Shown one piece after another: positions 54,586 to 62,960 of a stretch of 64,000 nucleotides of DNA (position 1 is its first letter; every line of letters begins with the position of its first letter). The translations under genes were made by a program, and so were the position numbers. This DNA comes from Nocardioides sp. AX2bis (GTDB lineage Bacteria > Actinomycetota > Actinomycetes > Propionibacteriales > Nocardioidaceae). A model generated the notes under the pieces. It searched no databases. It saw nothing but the letters and a program-made list of their open reading frames with translations, and was not told where the DNA came from. Location: positions 1,574,097-1,638,096 of the forward strand of contig NZ_LR733215.1 in assembly GCF_902506435.1 (NCBI RefSeq), given 5' to 3'.

Positions 54586-55533
54586 ATGAAGCTCGCCCGC
54601 AGGACCCTCATCCCCGGTGCCGTCGTCGCCGCGCTCACCGCCGCGCTCGCCGCGGCCTGGACGGGCTCGGCCCCGTCCGCCGAGGCCCGGTGGACCTTCC
54701 ACAACGACGCCGTGGGCGAGGTCGTCTCCGCACCCGACGGCGGCACCCGGTCCGACACCTGCCGGGGTCGGCTGCGCGCGGTCGCCGGGTGGGGGACCTT
54801 CGTCGACGTCGAGAACGGGGAGGACCCCGCGGCGGTCCCGGTCCCGCCGGACGCGCTGACGTCGGTGCGGTACCAGGTCTGGAAGGCACCGGCCGGGATC
54901 GACAGCTTCGCCTCGGCGTTCGAGGACCCGGAGACGGGGGCGCTGGTCCTCGTGGCGCCGGACGGCACCCTGCGCGAAGCCGCACTCGCGGGCGCCGCGA
55001 CCACGCCCGCCCGCAGCCTCGTGGAGACCCCGCGACCGGCGGGGGGTGACCCGGGGCGGAGCGGCAGCTTCGTCTTCGCGACGGCGCCGTTCTCGGTCGA
55101 GCTGACCGGGGTCCGACCCGGCGACCTCCTCGGTCTCACCCCGCGCAGCTCGGGCGGGATCTTCGTCGGGCTGCGCGCGATCGACTGCGGGTTGCCGGTC
55201 CTCGGCGCGCGGGTCGACCTGCTGCCAGGCGCGGCGGGGAACGTGGTCAGTCCGCACGACGACGCCCAGCTCGTGCCGGTCCGCGTCTTCGGCGGCCGAC
55301 GCGTCGACGTCCGCCACCTCGACCGGGTCCGTCTCGGCGAGGCCGCTCCGGTCGAGGTGCGCGCCCCCCGTGACCACGACCGTGACGGGAGCCCCGACCG
55401 CGTCTACGTCTTCCGCCAGGGTGACACCGACATCCAGTGCCTCGACGGCCGCGTCACGGTGACCGGCCGTACCGCCGAGCCGGCGCGCATCTCGGCGCGC
55501 GCCCCGATCTCCACCACGGGGTGCGCGGGCTGA
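54586..55533 (+). CDS. secreted protein of unknown function
   Basis: A 315-residue protein with a signal peptide (about 1-33: MKLARRTLIPGAVVAALTAA (20), cleavage near SAEARW). The mature part is beta-rich, with a C-terminal EF-hand-like DHDRDGSPDRV that may bind calcium. Cysteines at about 63, 203, 289 and 313 could form disulfides. CAGGAG lies 8 nt before the ATG. The family is not recognised. The cyclase-like gene follows after 28 bp. Confidence 0.8.
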   Translation: MKLARRTLIPGAVVAALTAALAAAWTGSAPSAEARWTFHNDAVGEVVSAPDGGTRSDTCRGRLRAVAGWGTFVDVENGEDPAAVPVPPDALTSVRYQVWKAPAGIDSFASAFEDPETGALVLVAPDGTLREAALAGAATTPARSLVETPRPAGGDPGRSGSFVFATAPFSVELTGVRPGDLLGLTPRSSGGIFVGLRAIDCGLPVLGARVDLLPGAAGNVVSPHDDAQLVPVRVFGGRRVDVRHLDRVRLGEAAPVEVRAPRDHDRDGSPDRVYVFRQGDTDIQCLDGRVTVTGRTAEPARISARAPISTTGCAG

Positions 55534-55561
55534 CCCCCCGGGTCGGGCACCGCCCGTCGAC

Positions 55562-58500
55562 ATGCGGGGAGCAGCAGGGGTGGACGCCACGGCGATGGCG
55601 CCGGTGCGGTGCTTCACCCACGACCTGTTCGCCGACGGTGCGACGCTGGTGCAGGACGCGACCACGATGGCCGTCGACCTGGCCGGGTTCACCTCGCTGA
55701 CCGACCGTCTGTCGGCGTGGGGGAGCCGTGGCACCGAGCAGCTCAGCCAGGTCCTTCGCTCCTACTTCGAGGGCGTGACCGACCTCGTCGTGGCAGCGGG
55801 CGGCGACGTCGTCGCGTTCGGCGGCGACAGCCTCTCGATCCTCCTCGACGGACCGCCGGCGCCGACGCTCCGGGCCGCGCTGGGCGTCGCGACGAGGATC
55901 CAGGAGCTGACGGCCGCGACCCAGGCGGTCCCCGTGCCTGACGGCGTGACCACCCTCGGCGTGCGGGTGGGGGTGGCTCGCGGCACCGTGGCGACCGCGG
56001 TGGCGCGGTCGGGCGGCCGGCTGCTCCCGGTGCACGTGGGGCCCGGGCTGGACCTGGCGCACGCGGCCCAGGAGTCCGCGGGCACGGGCTCGGTCGCCGT
56101 GGACGGGTCCGCGGTGCCACGGTCCTCCGGAGCCGGTGGCACCGCCCCCCGTCAGAGGTCGGTGCCGGTGTCGGTACCGGTGCCGTGGTCGACGGGCAGG
56201 GTCCCGGTCGCGCTGCGCGGCGACGTGGACGGGCTGCTCCCGTCGGCCCTGCTGGAGCGCCTCCACCGCGGCCGCGAGCCCGAGGAGAGCCACCGGACGG
56301 TGACCGTGGCCTTCGTCCGCTACCCACCCGTGGACCCTGCGGACCTGCGGCCCTTCCTCGACCGCGTGGGCAGCCTCCTGGACCTGGTCCTCGCCTCCGG
56401 CGGCGAGGTGGTCCAGGTCTCCGGTGGCGACAAGGGGGTGCTGGCCATGGTCGTCCTGGGTGCGCCGGTCGCCCACCCCGACGACCCGGTGCGTGCCGTG
56501 CACGCCATGGTCGAGCTGCGGCGCCTCGAGCCCCGCGTCGCCGTCGGGATCGCCACGGGACCGGTCTTCGCGGCGGTGCTGGGATCGACGACCCGGTTGT
56601 TCCCGACCCACACCGGACTGGCCGTCAACGTCGCGGCCCGGCTCGCCCAGCACGCCGGGGACGGGTGCGTCCTGGTCGACGACCGGACCTGGGAGGGCGC
56701 CGCGCGGCACCTGCGGCTGGACGGGCGTCCCCGGCGGCTCTCGGTCAGGGGGTGCGACGCCCCGGTCCTGGTGCGCGGGGTCGCGGGCCGGCGCCGGGCC
56801 CCGGCCCGACCGGCGTCCGCCGCGGTGCCCCTGCTCGTGGGACGTCGGAGCGAGCTGGCGCGCGTCGAGCAGCTCCTGGACGCGGTCGCGACCGGGCGGG
56901 GCGGCGTCCTCACGCTCCACGGGCCGCCGGGCATCGGGGCGTCCCGGATCTGCCGGGAGGCGGTCGAGGGGGCGCGGACCCGTGGGTTCGGGACGGTCTG
57001 CGTCGACGTGGCCGACCATCCGCGGGGCCGGGCGCCCGGCGTGTGGCGCGAGGTCGTCGGGGCGCTGCTGGGCGTCCCGGCCCGGGCGGCGCGCCGGGTC
57101 TGGCTGGACGCGCTGGCGGTCGCGCTGCCGGACGTACCGGACCTCGTGGTGGTCCTCGGCCCCCTCCTCGGGCTGGGCGACGGGCCGTCACGGCGGTCGC
57201 TCGATCCCGGGGTCGAGCAGCTGGCCGCCGAGCTGGCACGGACCGCGCTCGGCCGGCTGCTCGTGCACGGAGCGGGGCGCGAGCCCGTGCTCCTGGTGGT
57301 CGAGCACGCCGACCGCCTCGACGGGACCTCGGCCGACCTCCTGCGGCACCTGGGTGCCGCGGCCTCCCGGTGCGCCGCCGGGGTGGTGCTCACCTGGGGC
57401 CCGGAGGGGGGCCCGGGCCGAACGGCACCCCCGGCCGGCGCGGTCGTGCTGGCCCCGCTCGGCCCGGACGACACCGGGCTCCTGGCGGAGGAGGCCTGGC
57501 GACGCGCGGGCGGTGGGACGCCCCCCTCCTGGCTCGCGGGCCTCGTCGTCCCCTACGCGGGAGGCCACCCCGTGGTCGCCCAGGCGGCGGTCCACGACCT
57601 GCTCGCGCGGTGGCGGCCGGGGGAGCCGCCACCGGCCCCGGGCGCCCTCGCCGGCCCCGCCACAGCCCTGGTGTCCTCCCAGGTCGACCGCCTGCCGGTC
57701 GACGCGGTCGAGCTGCTCACGGTGCTGGCGGTGGCGCAGCGACCGTGCGCGCCGCAGGTGCTGGTCGACCTGCTCCCCACCGGGCACGACCTGAACTCGG
57801 TCCGCCGGACGGCGAGCGCGCTCGAGGACGAGCACCTGGTGACCCACGGCGACGGCTCCGAGGAGACCTACCGGATCCCGCACGAGCTGGCGCGCCGTGT
57901 GGTCTACGACAGGGCCAGCCATGCCGTGCGGGAGCGCCTGCACCGCAGCCTGGTCGAGCGGCTCGCCTCGACCGGTGCGGACCCGGTCGAGGCCGCCGAG
58001 CACGCCCATGCGCTCGCCGACCCCGCGCTGGGGCGTCGGTGGTTCCCCCTGGCTGCGCAGGCGGCACGGGACGGGTGGGACCTCGACGGCGCGCTGGGCT
58101 GGCTGGAGCGGCTCCGGCCGCTGGTGCACGGCGCGGAGCGAGAGCGGGTGGAGCTGGAGGAGCTCGAGGTGCTGCTGGTGGCCGGCCGGGCCGTCGACGT
58201 CCTGGAGCGGCTCGAGCCTCCCGCGGCCGCGGGTCCGACATCGCGCGACCGCAGCCTCCTCGCCCGGCGCCTCCTCGTGCTCGCGGAGGCCGCCTACGGC
58301 TGCGGGAGGCCGGAGCGCACGGAGGAGGTCGCTGCCGAGGTGATGCGGCTGGTCGGCACCACCGACGAGCCGCGCTACCAGCGAGCCGGCGAGCTGCTCA
58401 CCCTGGCGCGGTGCCACCGGGGCGATCTCGAGGGTGCCCTGGTGTCGGGTCGTGCGCTCGTCGCCCGCGCCGCGTCCGGCGAGGACGCCGCGGTCCGGGC

Positions 58501-59485
58501 GACCGCCTCGGCGGCCCTCGCCGTGGTCCTGGTGCTGTCCGGCCGGCCGGGGGACGCGGAGGGGCACTACCGCGCTGCGCTCGCCGCGGCCACGGAGGCC
58601 GGGGACGTGGTCCGGCAGGTGCACGTGCTCAGCGACCTGGCCGGGTGCGCGTACCTGCAGGGCAGGCAGGAGGCGTGCGTGGAGCTGATGACGCAGGCAC
58701 GGGGGAGGGCCGAGACCATCGGCTACCAGCGCCACCTCGCGCTCAGCCTCAACAACGAGGCGCAGCTGCGCGTGGCGCTCGGCGACCGGTACGGACCCGC
58801 GTGCGCCTCGGCGTCGGTCCAGCGGAGCCTGGAGCTCGGCGACCTGGCGCAGGCCGCGGACGCCCTCCAGTCCTGGCTGGGCGCGACCCCGGCGCTCAAG
58901 GCCGACGCCGGGCTGTGGGGCCGACTGGTGCAGGTCGACCTGCGGCTGGGCCGCTCGCTCGAGGCCGCCGCCGGGCGGGCCGAGCTCGCGGTCGTGCTCG
59001 CCCGGTCGGGCCGGTACGCCGCCGCTCGCCGGGCGGCGACGGAGGCCGATGGGGACGATCCGGCCCACAACCCAGACGACGTCCGCCGCCGCGCGGCCCT
59101 CGCCCGGCTGCTGGCCGACGCCGGTGACGGTGCGGGCGGGGACGGGGACCACGTCCGTACCGGCCTGGACCTGCTGGCGGACGACCCGGACCTGGAGCCC
59201 CGCGAGCGCGCCGAGATCGCCCTGGAGCAGTGGCGGCTGACCCGGACGCCCGGGTCCCGGGCCGCTGCGGCGGCCTCGGTGGGCGAGGCGTACGCCGCCG
59301 AGCCGTCCGCGGTCGTGCGCTCCTGGCTCCGGCTCCTCCGGGAGCCCGTGCCGGCGGCCACCGACCGGCTGCCGCCACCGGTGGGGATCACCCGCGTCCG
59401 CTCCGGCCGCCGGGAGCTCGAGCAGGCGTTCGCCGACGTCGAGGCCGCCGTCGCCGCCGCGGCCCCCCCGGTGGTCGAGGAGTGA
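55562..59485 (+). CDS. class III cyclase-like / ATPase / TPR signalling protein
   Basis: A 1307-residue protein. The first cyclase homology domain (30-180) keeps both metal aspartates, D39 (MAVDLAGFTSL) and D89 (VVAFGGDSLSI), but has A85 where the adenine-binding lysine usually sits. The second (245-405) lacks the first Asp (TVAFVRYPP) and reads VSGGDKGVL at the second, with HTGLAVNVAARLAQHAG kept. An AAA/STAND ATPase follows, but Walker A is GPPGIGAS (454-461), with A460 for lysine; Walker B is LLVVEHADRLD. The C-terminal third is TPR-like helices. The last residues (PPVVEE) and the stop come from a family A repeat. A GTG six codons in has the better ribosome-binding site. Confidence 0.9.
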   Translation: MRGAAGVDATAMAPVRCFTHDLFADGATLVQDATTMAVDLAGFTSLTDRLSAWGSRGTEQLSQVLRSYFEGVTDLVVAAGGDVVAFGGDSLSILLDGPPAPTLRAALGVATRIQELTAATQAVPVPDGVTTLGVRVGVARGTVATAVARSGGRLLPVHVGPGLDLAHAAQESAGTGSVAVDGSAVPRSSGAGGTAPRQRSVPVSVPVPWSTGRVPVALRGDVDGLLPSALLERLHRGREPEESHRTVTVAFVRYPPVDPADLRPFLDRVGSLLDLVLASGGEVVQVSGGDKGVLAMVVLGAPVAHPDDPVRAVHAMVELRRLEPRVAVGIATGPVFAAVLGSTTRLFPTHTGLAVNVAARLAQHAGDGCVLVDDRTWEGAARHLRLDGRPRRLSVRGCDAPVLVRGVAGRRRAPARPASAAVPLLVGRRSELARVEQLLDAVATGRGGVLTLHGPPGIGASRICREAVEGARTRGFGTVCVDVADHPRGRAPGVWREVVGALLGVPARAARRVWLDALAVALPDVPDLVVVLGPLLGLGDGPSRRSLDPGVEQLAAELARTALGRLLVHGAGREPVLLVVEHADRLDGTSADLLRHLGAAASRCAAGVVLTWGPEGGPGRTAPPAGAVVLAPLGPDDTGLLAEEAWRRAGGGTPPSWLAGLVVPYAGGHPVVAQAAVHDLLARWRPGEPPPAPGALAGPATALVSSQVDRLPVDAVELLTVLAVAQRPCAPQVLVDLLPTGHDLNSVRRTASALEDEHLVTHGDGSEETYRIPHELARRVVYDRASHAVRERLHRSLVERLASTGADPVEAAEHAHALADPALGRRWFPLAAQAARDGWDLDGALGWLERLRPLVHGAERERVELEELEVLLVAGRAVDVLERLEPPAAAGPTSRDRSLLARRLLVLAEAAYGCGRPERTEEVAAEVMRLVGTTDEPRYQRAGELLTLARCHRGDLEGALVSGRALVARAASGEDAAVRATASAALAVVLVLSGRPGDAEGHYRAALAAATEAGDVVRQVHVLSDLAGCAYLQGRQEACVELMTQARGRAETIGYQRHLALSLNNEAQLRVALGDRYGPACASASVQRSLELGDLAQAADALQSWLGATPALKADAGLWGRLVQVDLRLGRSLEAAAGRAELAVVLARSGRYAAARRAATEADGDDPAHNPDDVRRRAALARLLADAGDGAGGDGDHVRTGLDLLADDPDLEPRERAEIALEQWRLTRTPGSRAAAAASVGEAYAAEPSAVVRSWLRLLREPVPAATDRLPPPVGITRVRSGRRELEQAFADVEAAVAAAAPPVVEE

Positions 59486-59818
59486 GCGAAGCGCCCCCGG
59501 TGGTCGAGGAGCGAGCGCAACCCGGGGGTCGAGGAGCGAGCGCAGCGCCCCCGGTGGTCGAGGAGTGAGCGCAGCGAGCGTCACGAGACCAGGAACCCGC
59601 CGGTGGTCGAGGAGCGAGCGCAGGGCCCACGGTGGTCGAGGAGCGAGCGAAGCGAGCGTCACGAGACCCAGGACCCGGTGGTCGAGGAGCGAGCGCAGCA
59701 CCCCCGGTGGTCGAGGAGCGAGCGCAGCGAGCGTCACGAGACCCAGGACCCGGTGGTCGAGGAGCGAGCGCAGCACCCCCGGTGGTCGAGGAGCGAGCGC
59801 AGCGAGCGTCACGAGACC
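59470..59818 (+). repeat. family A repeat array, forward orientation (locus 3, left)
   Basis: About nine units, full and shortened, from inside the last codons of the cyclase-like gene to the HNH leader. Two copies carry GAGTGAG for GAGCGAG; the first of these supplies the stop codon of the preceding gene. Apart from repeats nothing is seen here. Confidence 0.95.
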
Positions 59819-59934
59819 CCCACCGCGACTGTTACTGAATGTTTGATCGAATGTGCCTGTCCTGGGTGTGCAGAACCGCCTCTGACCTGTGGAAACAGAC
59901 AAGGGTTGTCGGTGGTGAGTGCTTGGATTGATCC
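59819..59934 (+). promoter_or_regulatory. conserved leader of HNH gene, copy 2
   Basis: Homologous to 20485-20600 and equally long. The blocks GCGACTGTTACTGAA, GTTTGATCGAATG and CCTCTGACCTGTGGAAACAG are shared, with the differences concentrated between them. It probably contains the promoter and 5' UTR. Confidence 0.5.
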
Positions 59935-61206
59935 ATGGCCACCACCGAGGACACCACCACCGGGCACCCCGTGCCCTGCGGTGTCCGCGCGTTGTCGGCC
60001 TCGGTGACGGCGTTGGCGGAGCGGCCGTTGTTCGCGTTGGACGCCGCGACCACCCGCGACACCATCCAGGCGCTGGCGGTCCTGGAATCGAAGGTCACCT
60101 CCCTCAAGCTCGCCGTCTTCGCCCACGCCGACGAAGTCCAGGTCGGCTCCGACACCGGCTGCACCTCGACCGGCGTCTGGGCCGCGAACGCCACCCGGTC
60201 CCGCAAGAACGTGACCGCGGCCCAGGTACGTCTCGCGACCGCGTTGGAGTCCCGGTGGCAGCGTGTGCGCGACGCGCTCGCTGCCGGGGCGATGAACGCC
60301 GAGCAGGTCCGCGTCGTGGTCAACGCACTTGAGGACCTCCCCGACGACCTCGACGCCGCCCTGCTCATCCAGGCCGAAGAAGCACTGGTCGGCTACGCGG
60401 CCGAGTTCGACCCCACCGCGCTCCAGCAGCTCGGCGCACACATCCTGACCCTGATCGCACCCGAGGTCGGCGAGGAGATCGACCGCAAGAGGCTCGAAGC
60501 AGCCGAGGCGAAAGCCGCGCAGAAGCGGCGGCTGACCCTGTCCTTCGACGGCCACGGCTCCGCCCACGGCCGCTTCACCATCCCCGAGGTCCAGGGCAAG
60601 ATGCTGCAGAAGCTCCTCCACGGCTTCGCCGCACCCGGCCACATCAACTGCACGAATGATGCCGAGGGCGAAAAGCGGGAATGGACCAAAGGGCGGCCGG
60701 GTCCGCAGAAGCTGGGTGAGGCGTTCTGTGAGCTGATCGAGAACTACCCCCGCCACAACGCCCCCAAGCTCGGACGCACCGACGGCACCTTCATCGCCAC
60801 CACCACCTTCGAGCTCCTGACGACCGCCCTTGGGACCGCCACGTTGGACGACGGCACACCGATGACCGCCGCCCAAGCCATGCGGCTGGCCTGTGAGGCG
60901 CGGATCATCCCCGTGGTCCTCGGCGGCAACGGTGAGGTCCTCCACCAGGGCAAGGCCCGACGCAAGTACACCGCCGCGCAGACCTACGCCATGCACGCCC
61001 GCGACAAGTCCTGCACCGCCAAAGGCTGTGACTGGCCGCCCGGGCTGTGCCACGCCCACCACGACACCATGTTCTCCAAAGGTGGGAAGACGGACATCGA
61101 GGACGGACGGCTGCTCTGCCCGCACCACCACGCCCGCGCCCACGACCCCGCCTACGACATGACGATCCACGCCGACAACAAGGTCACCTTCCATCGGCGG
61201 ACGTAG
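59935..61206 (+). CDS. DUF222 / HNH endonuclease (13E12-type), full length
   Basis: A 423-residue protein of the actinobacterial DUF222-HNH family, which includes the REP13E12 proteins of M. tuberculosis. Residues 1-320 are a helical DUF222 region (VAVFAHADEVQVG-like start, RLATALESRWQRVRDALAAG (20), MNAEQVRVVVNALEDLP). The HNH nuclease is at about 365-410: CTAKGCDWPPGLCHAHHDTM (20), GGKTDIEDGRLLCPHHHARA (20). Zinc-binding Cys pairs and the histidines are kept; the usual central Asn is replaced in DIEDGRL. A deleted sister copy lies at 20601. Its role is unknown. Confidence 0.92.
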   Translation: MATTEDTTTGHPVPCGVRALSASVTALAERPLFALDAATTRDTIQALAVLESKVTSLKLAVFAHADEVQVGSDTGCTSTGVWAANATRSRKNVTAAQVRLATALESRWQRVRDALAAGAMNAEQVRVVVNALEDLPDDLDAALLIQAEEALVGYAAEFDPTALQQLGAHILTLIAPEVGEEIDRKRLEAAEAKAAQKRRLTLSFDGHGSAHGRFTIPEVQGKMLQKLLHGFAAPGHINCTNDAEGEKREWTKGRPGPQKLGEAFCELIENYPRHNAPKLGRTDGTFIATTTFELLTTALGTATLDDGTPMTAAQAMRLACEARIIPVVLGGNGEVLHQGKARRKYTAAQTYAMHARDKSCTAKGCDWPPGLCHAHHDTMFSKGGKTDIEDGRLLCPHHHARAHDPAYDMTIHADNKVTFHRRT

Positions 61207-61227
61207 GCCGATCTGTTCGGCGTACCG

Positions 61228-61507
61228 GGTCTCGTGACGCTCGCTTCGCTCGCTCCTCGACCACCGGGTGCTGCGCGCCCTCGACCACCGGGCCTGGTCT
61301 CGTGACGCTCGCTGCGCTCGCTCCTCGACCACCGGTTCCGCTGCGCTCGCTCCTCGACCACCGGTTCCGCTGCGCTCGCTCCTCGACCACCGGTTCCGCT
61401 GCGCTCGCTCCTCGACCACCGGTTCCGCTGCGCTCGCTCCTCGACCACCGGTTCCGCTGCGCTCGCTCCTCGACCACCAGTTCCGCTGCGCTCGCTCCTC
61501 GACCACC
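61228..61507 (-). repeat. family A repeats, inverted orientation (locus 3, right)
   Basis: Two full inverted 38-bp units and one 26-bp variant are followed by six head-to-tail copies of a 29-bp unit (GGTTCCGCTGCGCTCGC then TCCTCGACCACC) at 61334-61507, identical apart from a G to A at the start of the sixth. The array begins 22 bp after the HNH stop. Confidence 0.95.
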
Positions 61508-61518
61508 AGGGCGCCGCC

Positions 61519-61589
61519 CTGTCCGCAAGCGTCACCTCGAGGCGCCGCAAGCGTCATCTCGGCTGTCCGGGAGCGTCATCTCGGCGGGG
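61519..61589 (+). repeat. family B repeats (locus 3)
   Basis: Three units with core AGCGTCAYCTCG (CTGTCCGCAAGCGTCACC, GCCGCAAGCGTCATCTCGG, CTGTCCGGGAGCGTCATC). Homologous to 21391-21483, including the flanking CCGCCCTGTCCG. It ends 23 bp before glnA2, so it occupies the glnA2 promoter-proximal region. Confidence 0.85.
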
Positions 61590-61612
61590 CCGGGTGCCCT
61601 AGGCTCGCAGCC

Positions 61613-62950
61613 ATGGGCAAGCAAGAGGAGTTCGTACTGCGGGCGCTCGAGGAGCGCGACGTGCGCTTCGTACGGCTGTGGTTCTCAGACGTGCTGGGGT
61701 CGCTGAAGTCGGTGGCCGTCGCGCCGGCCGAGCTGGAGTCGGCCTTCGAGGAGGGCATCGGGTTCGACGGGTCGGCGATCGAGGGCTTCGCCCGGGTGTA
61801 CGAGGCCGACATGCTGGCCAAGCCGGACCCCACGAGCTTCCAGATCCTGCCGTGGCGCGACGAGGGGCCCTCGACCGCGCGGATGTTCTGCGACGTCGTG
61901 ATGCCCGACGGGTCGCCGTCCTACGCCGACCCGCGCAACGTGCTGAAGCGGAACCTGGCACGGGCCTCCGAGCTGGGGTTCAGCTTCTACACGCACCCCG
62001 AGATCGAGTTCTACCTCTTCAAGAACGCCCCTGAGCCCGGCGTCGACCCGATCCCGGTCGACCGCAGCGGCTACTTCGACCACACCGCGCAGTCGATGGG
62101 CGCCGACTTCCGTCGCGAGGCGATCACGATGCTCGAGGCCATGGGCATCTCGGTCGAGTTCAGCCACCACGAGCACGGCCCCGGCCAGCAGGAGATCGAC
62201 CTGCGCTACGCCGACGCGATGAGCACGGCCGACAACATCATGACCTTCCGCACCGTGGTCCGCGAGGTCGCGCTGAGCCAGGGCATCTGGGCCTCCTTCA
62301 TGCCCAAGCCCTTCACCACCCACCCCGGGTCGGGCATGCACACGCACCTCTCGCTGTTCGAGGGCGACCAGAACGCCTTCTACGAGGCCGGGGCGGAGTA
62401 CCAGCTCTCGCGCACCGGGCGGCAGTTCATCGCCGGCATCCTCAAGCACGCGCCCGAGCTGAGCCTGATCACCAACCAGTGGGTCAACAGCTACAAGCGG
62501 ATGATGTTCGGCACCGAGGCGCCGTCCTACATCTGCTGGGGCCACAACAACCGCTCGGCCATGGTCCGGGTGCCGATGTACAAGCCGCTCAAGGGCCAGT
62601 CCACCCGCGTCGAGCTGCGCACGCTCGACCCGGCCTGCAACCCCTACCTGGCCTACAGCGTCGTGCTCGCCGCCGGGCTCAAGGGGATCAAGGAGGACTA
62701 CGAGCTCCCCCGCGAGGCCGAGGACGACGTCTGGACCCTGACCGACCGCGAGCGGCAGAGCCTGGGCATCGACCCGCTCCCGGAGAGCCTCAAGGAGGCG
62801 ATCCTGATCGCGGAGGACTCCGAGCTCCTCGCCGACGCCCTCGGCGAGCACGTCTTCGACTTCGTGCTGCGCAACAAGCGCGCGGAGTGGGCCGACTACC
62901 GCGGGCAGGTCTCGGCCTACGAGCGCGACACGATGCTGCCGGTCATCTGA
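61613..62950 (+). CDS. glnA: glutamine synthetase, GlnA2 type
   Basis: A 445-residue type I glutamine synthetase. It keeps GIGFDGSAIEGF, the metal and ATP blocks EIEFYLF, SHHEHGPGQQEIDLRYADAM (20), MPKPFTTHPGSGMHTHLSL (19) and the Glu flap region NRSAMVRVP. It is shorter than GlnA1, and the adenylylation loop NLYDLP is replaced by KEDYELPREAEDD. In M. tuberculosis glnA2 also precedes glnE. The ATG lies only 23 bp after repeat DNA, so the promoter must be in or beyond the repeats. Confidence 0.95.
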   Translation: MGKQEEFVLRALEERDVRFVRLWFSDVLGSLKSVAVAPAELESAFEEGIGFDGSAIEGFARVYEADMLAKPDPTSFQILPWRDEGPSTARMFCDVVMPDGSPSYADPRNVLKRNLARASELGFSFYTHPEIEFYLFKNAPEPGVDPIPVDRSGYFDHTAQSMGADFRREAITMLEAMGISVEFSHHEHGPGQQEIDLRYADAMSTADNIMTFRTVVREVALSQGIWASFMPKPFTTHPGSGMHTHLSLFEGDQNAFYEAGAEYQLSRTGRQFIAGILKHAPELSLITNQWVNSYKRMMFGTEAPSYICWGHNNRSAMVRVPMYKPLKGQSTRVELRTLDPACNPYLAYSVVLAAGLKGIKEDYELPREAEDDVWTLTDRERQSLGIDPLPESLKEAILIAEDSELLADALGEHVFDFVLRNKRAEWADYRGQVSAYERDTMLPVI

Positions 62951-62960
62951 GCCGGCCGAG

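Larger units (their letters stand above)
59470..61589. mobile_element. composite HNH/repeat element, copy 2 (intact)
   Basis: Forward family A array, 116-bp leader, intact DUF222/HNH gene, inverted family A array, then family B repeats. The same order as at 20108-21483. REP arrays bracketing an endonuclease gene in inverted orientation recall REP/RAYT units, but the enzyme here is HNH and not a Y1 transposase. Mobility is inference. Confidence 0.6.

Noticed and set aside
57188-59902. 904-codon minus-strand frame opposite the cyclase-like gene
   Set aside because: It is antisense to a multi-domain conserved protein, and its N terminus is read from repeat DNA.
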